Shown here in pieces: positions 17,949 to 26,646 of a stretch of DNA of 64,000 nt. The position numbers were made by a program, and so were the translations under genes. The stretch's first letter is position 1, and every line of letters begins with the position of its first letter. The notes beneath the pieces were generated by a model that searched no databases, was not told the DNA's origin, and saw nothing but the letters and a program-made list of their open reading frames with translations. Source of the stretch: Tolypothrix tenuis PCC 7101 (GTDB lineage Bacteria > Cyanobacteriota > Cyanobacteriia > Cyanobacteriales > Nostocaceae); contig NZ_AP018248.1 in assembly GCF_002368295.1 (NCBI RefSeq), positions 248,001 to 312,000 of the forward strand, in the 5' to 3' direction.

Positions 17949-19298
17949 ATGGTCAAAATAGTTACACGGAGAGCTATAGGCGCAGCAAATGTCTATGACA
18001 TTGGGGTGGAACAAGACCATAATTTTGCAATTAAAAATGGTTTGATAGCTTCTAATTGTTTTAATAAATCTCACTCCACAGCTTATGGATATGTCACATA
18101 TCAAACAGCATATTTAAAAGCTAATTATCCTTTGGAATATATGGCTGCACTGTTGACGGCTAACAGTGGTGATACTGACAAAGTGCAAAAATATATTGCC
18201 ACTTGTATGAGTATGGGTATTCAAATTGAACCGCCAGATATTAATCGCTCTGGGGTAGATTTTACGCCAGCAGCAGACAAAATTTTATTTGGATTTTCCG
18301 CAGTCAGAAATGTGGGACAAAATGCGATCGCCTGTATTCTGGAAGCTAGGGAAGAAAGCGGTGAGTTTAAATCACTGGGGGATTTTTGCGATCGCATAGA
18401 TTTACGTGCTGTCAACCGCCGTACTTTGGAGTCACTGATCTCTTGTGGTGCTTTTGACAAAATCCAACCCAACCGTCACCAGTTAACCCAAGATTTGCCC
18501 CTAGTATATGATTGGGCACAATCGCGCGCTAAAGACAGAGCTAGTGGACAGGGCAGTATTTTTGATTTATTAGGCGGCTTTGCTTCTACAAATAGTAAAA
18601 ACGGCAATAATGCTTTTGAAATTGCCCCCAAATCTCAACCTGTTTCTGATTTTCCTCCACAAGAAAAATTACGGATGGAAAAAGAACTCTTAGGTTTTTA
18701 TGTATCAGATCATCCTCTCAAATCAATTAAGCAATCGTCTTTAGTACTAGCGCCAATTAATCTTTCCCAACTTGGCGAACAACGAGATGACATGATGATT
18801 TGTGCAGTTGTCATGCTCAATGGGGTGAAAAAAGTAATCACCAAAAAAGGCGATCCAATGGCAATTTTACAAATCGAAGATTTAACTTCCCAGTCAGAAG
18901 CCGTTGTTTTTCCTAAAAACTATGAACGGATTAGTTCTTTACTACAAGTAGATGCAAGATTGATTATTTGGGGAAAAGTAGACCGCAGAGACGACCAAAC
19001 GCAATTTATTGTGGAAGATGCTGAACAAGTTGAAACAGTAAAACTAATTATGGTCGAACTCACCCCCATGCAAGCAGTCAATATTGAAGAACGCGATCGC
19101 TTAAGAAATGTTTTAAAGGAACAAGCAGGCGAAAAAGAGAAAGCCAAAATCCCTGTAATTGGAGTTGTGCAATCAGGAAATTCTCGGCAATTAGTCCGCT
19201 TTGGTAGGCAATTTTGGGTACAAGATTCTCTCAGTGCTGTGATTGCTCTCGAGAATGCGAGATTCCCAGCTCAAATTAAACCTTTGACTGGTAGTTAA
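17949..19298 (+). CDS. dnaE: DNA polymerase III alpha C-terminal half with split intein C-part
   Basis: 449 residues. Residues 1-36 are the C-terminal half of the cyanobacterial DnaE split intein: block F contains NVYDIGVEQDHNFAIKN (His24), and block G ends in Asn36 with the unusual penultimate Ser (IASN). Cys37 is the first extein residue (CFNKSHSTAYGY). Residues 37-449 are the C-terminal part of the replicative polymerase: thumb/fingers end, helix-hairpin-helix (VNRRTLESLISCGAFD), then an OB-fold (about 275-360). The N-terminal half with intein-N must be elsewhere; both proteins trans-splice to active DnaE. ATG at 17949 has GGGAG upstream. Confidence 0.96.
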   Translation: MVKIVTRRAIGAANVYDIGVEQDHNFAIKNGLIASNCFNKSHSTAYGYVTYQTAYLKANYPLEYMAALLTANSGDTDKVQKYIATCMSMGIQIEPPDINRSGVDFTPAADKILFGFSAVRNVGQNAIACILEAREESGEFKSLGDFCDRIDLRAVNRRTLESLISCGAFDKIQPNRHQLTQDLPLVYDWAQSRAKDRASGQGSIFDLLGGFASTNSKNGNNAFEIAPKSQPVSDFPPQEKLRMEKELLGFYVSDHPLKSIKQSSLVLAPINLSQLGEQRDDMMICAVVMLNGVKKVITKKGDPMAILQIEDLTSQSEAVVFPKNYERISSLLQVDARLIIWGKVDRRDDQTQFIVEDAEQVETVKLIMVELTPMQAVNIEERDRLRNVLKEQAGEKEKAKIPVIGVVQSGNSRQLVRFGRQFWVQDSLSAVIALENARFPAQIKPLTGS

Positions 19299-19538
19299 AG
19301 ATACAACACTAGAACTTCATCAAGTTTGATTCATGATGTGCTTCCAGTTATTATACTGATAATTGCTGGACTAGCTTGACATACGATTTACTACAGCGTC
19401 AACAGTAGATAGCCTTAGACAAACGGCAATCGATTTAAATTTTTTGGTTACTTCTGCGGATGATAACTTCCTCTTTTGCATGGTATCTTTTGATGCCATG
19501 CCATATAGGCAATAATCAGGGGAAGGAGATCAGACTTG

Positions 19539-20093
19539 ATGATGGTAACTGAGTTACATAAATTTGTATCATATTGTAGAAAAATACAGCCTCAAACTCA
19601 AGAAGATATCAAAAAATTTTTTGAGGGTGTGCTTTTTTTCCCTTATGATAAAGAACTGCTATTACAAGCTTATTTATTCCTGAACCTGAATAAGTTATTT
19701 CCTTCCTGCTCAGAATTATTATTATTTGAAAAATCGCCAATTGCAGATTACACTGATTTGGGAAAATGTGATTTTGTCTATTTGACAAATCGCGGTAATC
19801 TATTTTTAATAGAAACTAAATTTATTGACACGGAAGCTACAGGTGCAACCGAAAGAAAAAGAAGGAATAAGCACAGAAACAAGGTTTTTGACCAAGTTAT
19901 TACCTTGAAAAGCCGATTTAGTGAATACTGGAATATTAGAAATGACCAATTAGAATGTGGCGTTTTTACAACCGATCCAGAAATAGATTGGCGTGGTAAC
20001 GATGCCAATGTCATAACTAAATCTATAACTATAGACAATCTTGAAGAATGGCGAGTAAATTATAGAAAGTACAATCAATTTGACAATCATTAA
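19539..20093 (+). CDS. Small PD-(D/E)XK nuclease-like protein
   Basis: About 184 residues; three consecutive ATGs begin near 19536-19542, all following GGAAGGAGA at about 19519-19527. The core has the layout of a PD-(D/E)XK nuclease: Asp in GKCDFVYLTNRG, a beta strand, then FLIETKF (E-x-K on the next strand). This is preceded by a helix-rich N-terminus and a Glu (SELLLFEKSP) that could be the first active-site acid. I recognise no named family. It stands alone with no methyltransferase nearby, so a restriction role is unsupported. Solitary nuclease, defence relic or repair factor are all possible. Confidence 0.6.
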   Translation: MMVTELHKFVSYCRKIQPQTQEDIKKFFEGVLFFPYDKELLLQAYLFLNLNKLFPSCSELLLFEKSPIADYTDLGKCDFVYLTNRGNLFLIETKFIDTEATGATERKRRNKHRNKVFDQVITLKSRFSEYWNIRNDQLECGVFTTDPEIDWRGNDANVITKSITIDNLEEWRVNYRKYNQFDNH

Positions 20094-20418
20094 TTTATTT
20101 GGCTGTGGATGTTATCAGTTTCATTTATTGAAAATATTTTTATTAACCCGATAAATTCAGAATACAACCGTACAAGCCAGCACTAAATTTAATATTTGCC
20201 ATTTAAAAAGCAAATCTTTAAACCTGATTGTTTAACTTGTTCCCCACGCCAAATTTTAAGTTTAAAATTCTCACCCTTGTAGTATTAAAACTACATTTTC
20301 AAATCAGGCTCACTCCACACAGTAATTTTTGTTTACAACTTCACCACAATTAAAGTAGTATTTTTGTACTAATAACCTGTTAAAATGCCTTAACAGCTAG
20401 TTAGTCTTGTTAAAAAGT
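20094..20418. other. Intergenic region
   Basis: 325 bp of AT-rich DNA. Apart from a short dyad (GTAGTATTAAAACTAC near 20279) I see nothing distinct. Confidence 0.35.
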
Positions 20419-20820
20419 ATGAAAGAATACAAAACAACACCTAACCTGGCAATTGTGCCATTTCCCACAAAAGCAGCAAAGACAGCGATCGCACCATTGC
20501 AATTGCCAAAAGACGATATAAGTGATGAGTGGCAGCGTTTATTATCGCAAGTACAATGCATCAATCAAATGGCTGCACAGTTAGAAGCGATGATTTTAGA
20601 ATTCAAGGCGATCGCCAGCAAATTACAAGAGAAAAGCAAGCCGCATCAAAGCACTTGTCAGTATTTACCTTTGGCTATCCCTTGGGTGAGACAACAGTCA
20701 GATGAGTCATTTATTCTCACAACCCGCAAAATTGATTTATTTCAAGCCGAAAAAGAAGCGCAACAGCTAGCACAACAACTGCGTCAGCAAAGCCGTAGCA
20801 AAGAATTGCGATCGCAGTAA
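20419..20820 (+). CDS. Hypothetical protein
   Basis: 133 residues from the ATG at 20419; a TTG four codons upstream is an unlikely alternative. No signal peptide or membrane segment. It contains a short helical, possibly coiled-coil stretch (about 40-80, WQRLLSQVQCINQMAAQLEA) and a Gln-rich helical C-terminus (EAQQLAQQLRQQSRSKE). HIP1 sites are inside the frame and codon use resembles neighbours, supporting a real gene. No family recognised; similar small helical proteins are scattered in filamentous cyanobacteria. Confidence 0.6.
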   Translation: MKEYKTTPNLAIVPFPTKAAKTAIAPLQLPKDDISDEWQRLLSQVQCINQMAAQLEAMILEFKAIASKLQEKSKPHQSTCQYLPLAIPWVRQQSDESFILTTRKIDLFQAEKEAQQLAQQLRQQSRSKELRSQ

Positions 20821-20928
20821 GGAATCAAGGCAGGGGGCAGGGAGCAGGGGGCAGAGGGGACTAAGATTAGTGTTATATCCAGAAAAATGATTGATTTTTG
20901 GGATTTCCCTAATATAAGGATGATAACC

Positions 20929-21131
20929 AAATACAGTTCAGTTAAGAAAATTAATTGATCACAAAACCAAAAAACCAATTACTCAACAAAAAAACAGAAC
21001 AATAATTTTGGAGGGGGTTTGGGGGACGCAACCGTCACCCAATCGGGGGTTTGGGGGAGAATCCCCCAATTGATCTGACTTTTTTAATAAGTGAAAAATC
21101 AATCCCTAATGAGCTTCACCCAAGCGTACTG
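20929..21131. mobile_element. Small non-autonomous element, 203 bp, copy 1
   Basis: Nearly the same sequence occurs at 43171-43370. The ends AAATACAGTTCAGTTAAG and CTTCACCCAAGCGTACTG are imperfect inverted repeats. The flanking decamers GATGATAACC and GGTAATCACC match at 7 of 10 positions (old target duplication). The interior has GGAGGGGGTTTGGGGGACGC and a GGGGGAGAATCCCCC palindrome, and no reading frame. Confidence 0.75.
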
Positions 21132-21352
21132 GGTAATCACCCTAATCAACAAATCTTAAAGTTCTCAGGGTGCAACTACAGCCCAACCAATAAACTGTAA
21201 AAGCTATGCTGATTAAAGTGGTACTCGATACCTCTAATTTAGAGGTCGTAGTGCCACTTGCTATTGTTAGTCAGGAAAAACTATCCTACTGGCAAAGCGC
21301 AAAGCTGAAATTGCCCTAAGATTTGCACTCACGAAAATGAGGTAAGGAAAAA
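21132..21352. other. Intergenic region upstream of DUF6464-like gene
   Basis: Contains an inverted repeat GAGGTCGTAGTGCCACTTG against AAGTGGTACTCGATACCTC (about 21215-21262), a stable hairpin of unclear role. No gene. Confidence 0.4.
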
Positions 21353-21682
21353 GTGTTAAAAACTCTTTTGGTAATCGCCATTGGTTTCTTACCCTCCCTG
21401 TTCTCCTTATGGATAATCCGTAAAACTCATGTACGGACGAGGTTAAGGATGAGACAAGCCGCTATTAATGGCTCAAGGCTGAGAGCAAGACAAATTAGGC
21501 AGATTGAAGGCGATCGCTATTATTTAGAAGGCGTAGGTTATCTGGTTGGCGATATTAGCTGCAAATTTAATGCTCGTTCCGGACATATTCGCTGTGCTGT
21601 GAATCCCAATGGCCCATGTCAAGGATGTCGTCACTATGAACCGAGAGAATTAGCTGAGAACGAATCGAAAGAATATGCGTAA
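21353..21682 (+). CDS. Small membrane protein, DUF6464-like
   Basis: 109 residues from a GTG at 21353, with AAGGAAAA upstream. One N-terminal membrane segment (about 3-22) is followed by an Arg-rich stretch (29-50) and a C-terminal domain with three cysteines in SCKFNARSGHIRCAVNP and GPCQGCRHYEP. Two CxnC pairs suggest a metal or Fe-S site, or disulfides. The pattern is that of a cyanobacteria-specific family (I believe DUF6464) without known function. Confidence 0.7.
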   Translation: MLKTLLVIAIGFLPSLFSLWIIRKTHVRTRLRMRQAAINGSRLRARQIRQIEGDRYYLEGVGYLVGDISCKFNARSGHIRCAVNPNGPCQGCRHYEPRELAENESKEYA

Positions 21683-21754
21683 ATATATATAAGATTTCCA
21701 ATTAATAATTACGAATTACAAATTACGAATTATTAATTATCCCCTAATGCTATA

Positions 21755-21890
21755 CTTTGTCTTAATTTAATGGGTTCTGATGGATAGCACCCATCAGACG
21801 TAAGGGGGAAAGTTCGGTGTAAATCCGTCGCTGTCCCGCAGCTGTAATCTCTTATTGAGTAAGTCAGAATGCCCGCCTATTAGTTATTGT
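21755..21890 (+). promoter_or_regulatory. Cobalamin riboswitch
   Basis: The core of an adenosylcobalamin riboswitch is clear: AAGGGGGAAAGTTCGGTG, AAATCCGTCGCTGTCCCGCAG (B12-box region), CTGTAAT, then GTAAGTCAGAATGCCCGCC. It heads the leader of cbiMNQO, so cobalamin should switch off cobalt uptake. A dyad CATCTG...CAGATG follows at about 21898-21916. Confidence 0.93.
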
Positions 21891-22273
21891 GGAAACACAT
21901 CTGCGAGGTACAGATGCGGTCTTATTTAGTATTGTTGCAAATAATTTATCCAGATCTGCCAACAAAGCGGCGGATATTGTTTGTTAAATACCAGAGTAGC
22001 GATCGCTCAACGAATTTTGATTGCCTACACTGTATTACTTAACAACTATGGATTTATTTAAAAAATTGAGCCAGCTTTTATCAGTAGCTAAATACCAAAA
22101 ATGTCAAGATGCCTATAGCTGTGTAGCCAGTATAACTATGTGGCAATTTTGACTAATGTAAAGTTGTACTGCTACCACCTAGATTTATGCATCATATTAT
22201 GTTGCATAGTCCTAATTGCTCTAGCTAATTAGTCAGAATTTGGATACTATTTGAAATCTGCTGAAACATCAAA
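21891..22273. other. Long leader between riboswitch and cbiM
   Basis: About 380 nt separate the aptamer from cbiM, much more than an expression platform needs. A 34-codon frame (22048-22152) is present but unsupported. No clear terminator with a T-run was found. Confidence 0.4.
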
Positions 22274-23053
22274 ATGAGAAAAAATCGCCTTAAGCTACAT
22301 TTAGTTTTATTAGCATTAGGCAGCTTGTATTTTATAGTAGGCTTACCTAAACCTGCCTATGCGATGCACATTATGGAAGGCTTTTTACCAGTGCAGTGGG
22401 CAATTTTTTGGTGGGTAGTCGCCTTACCATTTTTTGTTTTAGGATTGCGATCGCTAACTCGGATTACCCAAGCTAACCCGCAGCTGAAATTACTCTTGGG
22501 GTTAGCAGGGGCTTTTACATTTGTGCTATCAGCTTTAAAACTGCCTTCTGTTACAGGTAGCTGTTCCCATCCTACAGGCACAGGGTTAGGCGCAGTCTTA
22601 TTTGGCCCTTTGGCGATGTCAGTTTTAGGTAGCTTGGTGCTGTTATTTCAAGCTTTGTTACTTGCACATGGTGGTTTGACAACATTGGGAGCTAATGCTT
22701 TTTCAATGGCGATCGCGGGGCCATTTGCAGCTTACTGGGTATATCAACTGACAATGCGGCTAACTGGTAAACAAAGAATCGCCATATTTTTAGCAGCCGC
22801 TTTAGCAGACTTACTCACTTACATTATTACTTCTTTCCAGCTAGCTCTAGCTTTTCCTGCACCTGTGGGTGGCTTTATTGCTTCATTTACCAAGTTCGCG
22901 GGAATTTTTGCGATTACTCAAGTACCCTTGGCAATTAGTGAGGGTTTGCTGACAGTCCTAGTGTGGAACTGGCTACAATCATACAATCCTCAAGAATTAG
23001 AATTATTGAAATTAATTAAACGGGAACCCCAAACTAATGAAACAGTCTCATAA
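22274..23053 (+). CDS. cbiM: Cobalt ECF transporter S component CbiM
   Basis: 259 residues. A signal peptide (1-30, ending AYA) would expose Met31-His32 of MHIMEGFLP as the new N-terminus; in CbiM/NikM proteins this N-terminal Met-His contributes metal ligands. Several membrane helices follow, with the typical GSCSHPTGTGLG loop near 96-107, which is conserved in cobalt-type members. It binds cobalt and passes it through CbiQ with energy from CbiO. First gene of cbiMNQO under the cobalamin riboswitch; it overlaps cbiN by 17 bp. Confidence 0.95.
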   Translation: MRKNRLKLHLVLLALGSLYFIVGLPKPAYAMHIMEGFLPVQWAIFWWVVALPFFVLGLRSLTRITQANPQLKLLLGLAGAFTFVLSALKLPSVTGSCSHPTGTGLGAVLFGPLAMSVLGSLVLLFQALLLAHGGLTTLGANAFSMAIAGPFAAYWVYQLTMRLTGKQRIAIFLAAALADLLTYIITSFQLALAFPAPVGGFIASFTKFAGIFAITQVPLAISEGLLTVLVWNWLQSYNPQELELLKLIKREPQTNETVS

Positions 23054-23339
23054 GGGATGGAATAACTGGTTTTTGGTGATTGCAGTGATTGGTTTAGCAG
23101 TCGCGCCGTTAATATTAGCACGCGATGCCGAATTCGGTGGTTCCGATGGCGAAGCTCAAAAGGCGATCGCGCAAGTAAAACCAGGATATGAACCTTGGTT
23201 TCAACCCTTATTTCAACCACCTAGCAAAGAAATAGAAAGTTTATTATTTGCATCCCAAGCAGCTTTAGGTGCTGGAGTTATTGGTTACGCTATTGGCTTA
23301 TATAGAGGACGTTCGCAACAGCAAAGAGATCAAGAATGA
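23037..23339 (+). CDS. cbiN: Cobalt transporter auxiliary protein CbiN
   Basis: 100 residues with two membrane helices (about 8-25 and 70-90) and a periplasmic loop containing the conserved GSDGEAQKAI and GYEPWFQP(L). CbiN stimulates metal loading by CbiM. It overlaps cbiM and cbiQ, so translation is coupled. Confidence 0.94.
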   Translation: MKQSHKGWNNWFLVIAVIGLAVAPLILARDAEFGGSDGEAQKAIAQVKPGYEPWFQPLFQPPSKEIESLLFASQAALGAGVIGYAIGLYRGRSQQQRDQE

Positions 23340-24148
23340 CGCTGCAACTAGACAGTTTAGCCTACACCAACCGACTCAGACATATACCACCAGAGCATAA
23401 AATAATTTTTGCGATCGCTACTCTTATAATTTCTCTTTGTACCCATCCATTAGGACAAATTCTCATTGCTTTGTGGATGGGTATTTGGATAGTTATCTAC
23501 GCTAAAATTCCTGCTAGCATTTACTTGAAACTATTAATAGTCGCCAGTTTTTTTTGGTTAACCAGCTTACCAGCGCTGATACTCAATAGCACTTCTCTTG
23601 CTAATTCAGCCAGTGTGCTACCAGACTCATGGTCAGGATTAATGCTCGGACAATATTATTTTTACATTAGTCGTAGTGGTAGCGAACAAGCATTAGCAAT
23701 TTTCACCAGAGCATTAGCTTCTATTTCTTGCCTATATTTCTTAATGTTAACTGTTCCTTTCACAGAAATATTACAAACTCTGCGCCGCATTGGATGTCCT
23801 ATGCTTTTGACAGAACTTTTGTTGCTGATGTATCGGTTTATTTTCATTCTGTTAAGAACAGCTAATGAGTTGTGGACTGCTCAACAATCTCGTGATGGCT
23901 ACCGGACTTGGCGCATTAGTATGAAGAGTTTAGCATTACTAATTGGGCAATTATTACAACGAACTTTACAACAATATAATCAGTTCTCTTTAGGATTAGA
24001 AGCACGCGGTTTTCAAGGTGAATTCCGAGTATGGCATCCTCATCGCTATCGTCCCCAACCGCGATATATCATAGAAGCAATTTTTGGCTGTGCATTATTA
24101 ATCGCATTACAATTGTCTCAAGATGCAGGAATATTTACTCGAATTTGA
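23336..24148 (+). CDS. cbiQ: ECF transporter T component CbiQ
   Basis: 270 residues. The start overlaps the cbiN stop as ATGA. There are about five membrane helices (for example 25-55, 60-85 and 120-140). The coupling region with Arg-rich ends contains RTANELWTAQQSRDGYR and SLGLEARGF, equivalent to the two Ala-Arg-Gly-type motifs that grip the ATPase. It is the transmembrane coupling subunit of the cobalt ECF system. It overlaps cbiO by 26 bp. Confidence 0.94.
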   Translation: MTLQLDSLAYTNRLRHIPPEHKIIFAIATLIISLCTHPLGQILIALWMGIWIVIYAKIPASIYLKLLIVASFFWLTSLPALILNSTSLANSASVLPDSWSGLMLGQYYFYISRSGSEQALAIFTRALASISCLYFLMLTVPFTEILQTLRRIGCPMLLTELLLLMYRFIFILLRTANELWTAQQSRDGYRTWRISMKSLALLIGQLLQRTLQQYNQFSLGLEARGFQGEFRVWHPHRYRPQPRYIIEAIFGCALLIALQLSQDAGIFTRI

Positions 24149-24959
24149 GCAAGTATATTATAAATATTCAGGCTCACAGCAATCGGCTCTTAATGGTTTA
24201 ACTCTGAGAGTACCTAAACACAAAAAATGTGCATTAATTGGTCAAAATGGTTGTGGTAAGACTACCCTATTTTTATTAGCTAATGGTTTGTACAAGCCTA
24301 ACTCTGGAATGGTACGTTGGCGTGGTGAAGCCTTTAATTATAACCGTCATTATCTCAGTAATTTAAGACAAAAAGTTGGCTTAATATTTCAAGATCCAGA
24401 GCAACAATTAGTAGCAGCTACTGTTGAAGAAGATATTTCCTATGGTTTATGTAATTTAGGTTTACCGACAGCAGAAATTCAATTAAGGGTTGAGCAAGCT
24501 TTAGTTGAATTTGGCTTAACATCTTTAGCAGAAAAACCTGTACATCATCTCAGCTTAGGTCAAAAAAGGCGAGTTTCTATAGCAGATGTGATGGTGCTGC
24601 AACCAGAACTATTAGTATTAGATGAGCCAACTGCATATTTAGATGTCAAACATACTCGCAACCTAATGGCAACATTGAAAAAAATTCATCAAGCCGGAAC
24701 TACTTTATTAATGGCAACCCACGATTTAGATTTAGTTTATCGCTGGGCAGATTGGGTTTTTGTGATGGATAAAGGGCGGCTAGTTTTAGAAGGTAAGCCT
24801 CAGGATGTATTTATGCAACGTGAACTGTTAGAAGAATTAGAGTTAGGTTTGCCATTAATATATGAAATGTTATTTGATGGGTTATCGCCTGAAGAATCAG
24901 CAGTTATTCAACGCATACAACAAAGGATATGGGAAAGAAATGAGTTAGATAATTGGTAA
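24123..24959 (+). CDS. cbiO: ECF transporter ATPase CbiO
   Basis: 278 residues. Walker A GQNGCGKTT is at about 39-47, the Q-loop is FQDPEQQ, the signature is HLSLGQKRR, Walker B is LLVLDEPTAYLD, and the switch His lies in ATHDL. This is the ATP-hydrolysing subunit, probably a homodimer since one ATPase gene is present. The last gene of the cobalt operon; an STRR tract follows the stop. Confidence 0.94.
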   Translation: MQEYLLEFEQVYYKYSGSQQSALNGLTLRVPKHKKCALIGQNGCGKTTLFLLANGLYKPNSGMVRWRGEAFNYNRHYLSNLRQKVGLIFQDPEQQLVAATVEEDISYGLCNLGLPTAEIQLRVEQALVEFGLTSLAEKPVHHLSLGQKRRVSIADVMVLQPELLVLDEPTAYLDVKHTRNLMATLKKIHQAGTTLLMATHDLDLVYRWADWVFVMDKGRLVLEGKPQDVFMQRELLEELELGLPLIYEMLFDGLSPEESAVIQRIQQRIWERNELDNW

Positions 24960-24990
24960 TTGGTAATTGGTAATGGGTAATTGGTAATTT
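24955..24990. repeat. STRR heptamer repeat (GGTAATT)
   Basis: Five tandem GGTAATT-type units directly after cbiO, one varied to GGTAATGGGTAATT. Confidence 0.8.
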
Positions 24991-25176
24991 GAAAAATATC
25001 TTATTTATTATATCTTCATTAAGAAAAATCTCAAGGCACTACCAATAATCTCACGTGCCGCAACCTTCGCAGTAATATACCATTTATTTGATAGTCATTT
25101 GATAGTCAATTTAGCTTATCAATAACCTTTAAATAGTACTAAAGTACTTAATTTTAGCTGTCTCAAGATAAAAAAT

Positions 25177-25217
25177 AAATCCCTGAAACCTTTGCTTTAA
25201 GCAGTTTTCAGGGATTT
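25177..25217 (-). terminator. Rho-independent terminator after tRNA-Arg
   Basis: Arms AAATCCCTGAAA and TTTCAGGGATTT with a 17-nt loop. On the minus strand the hairpin is followed by ATTTTTTATCTT. It lies 11 bp past the tRNA gene. Confidence 0.75.
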
Positions 25218-25228
25218 AAGCTGTTTAC

Positions 25229-25301
25229 GGGACTGGTGCGTCTCGAACGCACGGCCTAGCGCTTAGGAGGCGCTCGCTCTATCCAACTGAGCTACAGCCC
25301 C
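25229..25301 (-). tRNA. tRNA-Arg (anticodon CCU)
   Basis: The minus strand folds as a complete 73-nt cloverleaf. The acceptor stem is GGGGCTG / CAGTCCC with one G-U pair. The D arm is GCTC...GAGC. The anticodon stem AGCGC / GCGCT carries the loop CTCCTAA (anticodon CCT, reads AGG). The T arm is GTGCG TTCGAGA CGCAC. The CCA end is not encoded. The neighbours are unrelated. Confidence 0.96.
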
Positions 25302-25334
25302 AATGACGAAGCATTTATTATGATAGCAGTAGTT

Positions 25335-26432
25335 TTAACTAGACTGCCAGCTATCATCCCAAGAACCACCACCAGTTTCTAAACCACACAAAGAACTTTG
25401 TGCTTTGAGGATAATTCGAGGTTTGCCGTTAGTGCGATCGCGCAATTGTAAATCTAGTTTTCCTTTCATAGTATCTCGACAACAGTAAACTAAACCCTGC
25501 GCTGTCGGCGCTCGTAAAGGCGTACCAGGTAAATCTGTGGTTCCAATTAACTCTACTTCATAATCTGCGTTGTGTGCTTGCATTTGCCATCTACCCCAAG
25601 GTTGAATATTCCATTGAACTTTGGAGTTCCAGGGTACAAATTCATAAAATTTGCCTTGATAATGCACACCAATCATCGCTACAGATTCCATCCACCACAG
25701 CACACCTCTTCGTCCGCCACCTGCAGTTAATGCTAAGTCGGGTTCGTTGTGGAAGCTATTACAATTTAACCAAAACCATTTTTGCGGAAAAGCACCACCC
25801 CAATTTTTCTCTCCATAGGCTGGGGCGTTGGTGAATTCATAGATTTTGCCATTCCAATCAATCCAACCGCTAGCTAAACCATGAGCCATTAAAATTTGCC
25901 ATCCGGGTTCAAAAATCTGCAAAAATGACAGCCAGCCAGCAGTGGATTGTTGCAGACTTCCATGATTACCCCAGGCATATACTGGCTTAATTTCGTACTG
26001 CCAACGACAATAATTCCCTGTAGCAGGGTCGCTAATTATGCCTTGATTTAAAGTAGCAGTAGCTTGATAGCCTTGTTGAACATGGCGTTCAAACTCTTGT
26101 GGGAGAAGGTAGAAGCTTTGGGTGGGTAAATCTGTTTTCCCCCAATGACCTAAACCTAAAACATCCCGACTAGCCCAAAATTTTTTCACATCAGGAAAAG
26201 TCCGGCAAAGATACTCATCTTGTGGCCCCAGAATTTGCGCTGCGCCACCACTGTGAGGTTGATTACCGATGGGGTCTTCAATTGAGTACATGAAGGCAAA
26301 AGTTTCACCACAGTCGGGTAAGGTAACTCGATAATACCAACCTTCAAAAAAGCGGCGGTTACTACCATCCCAGTGATAACCAGAATGGGGTGTTTGGGTG
26401 GTGTCGAGAAAGTTTCTGGGAATACTAAGCAT
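25335..26432 (-). CDS. Tocopherol cyclase
   Basis: 365 residues from the ATG at 26432; a TTG 12 codons upstream (26468) would give 377, but the ATG matches the known length of Synechocystis Slr1737. It closes the chromanol ring of tocopherols in vitamin E synthesis (plant VTE1/SXD1 family). Typical segments are HSGYHWDGSNRRFFEGWYYRV, AFMYSIEDP, GAAQILGP, NWGGAFPQKWFWLNCN and AGGGRRG. Membrane-associated. No other tocopherol gene is next to it, which is usual in cyanobacteria. Confidence 0.92.
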   Translation of the reverse strand: MLSIPRNFLDTTQTPHSGYHWDGSNRRFFEGWYYRVTLPDCGETFAFMYSIEDPIGNQPHSGGAAQILGPQDEYLCRTFPDVKKFWASRDVLGLGHWGKTDLPTQSFYLLPQEFERHVQQGYQATATLNQGIISDPATGNYCRWQYEIKPVYAWGNHGSLQQSTAGWLSFLQIFEPGWQILMAHGLASGWIDWNGKIYEFTNAPAYGEKNWGGAFPQKWFWLNCNSFHNEPDLALTAGGGRRGVLWWMESVAMIGVHYQGKFYEFVPWNSKVQWNIQPWGRWQMQAHNADYEVELIGTTDLPGTPLRAPTAQGLVYCCRDTMKGKLDLQLRDRTNGKPRIILKAQSSLCGLETGGGSWDDSWQSS

Positions 26433-26646
26433 AGTTTCAATATGTTGGCTATTTCCCAGTATGCACAAAAATGTCTATTGACTAGTCTGACTGAGTGATA
26501 GCGATTGCTATGGCTGTAGCAGGGTTATCACTAGATAGTAGTGAGAAATTTATACTCAGACTATGAGGTGTTTAGCTAAAACCCAAGAAATTTTTAGAAA
26601 TCGCTAGCATAGATGTATATGGTTAACTATTTCTTCGGTTTACCCG

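Noticed and set aside
19299..19535. Possible missing dnaE segment after the stop
   Set aside because: The DnaE-C reading frame ends at the expected length for the C-terminal half; the spacer shows no continuation.
22048..22152. 34-codon frame in the cbiM leader
   Set aside because: No ribosome binding site and no recognisable motif; kept only as a possibility within the leader.
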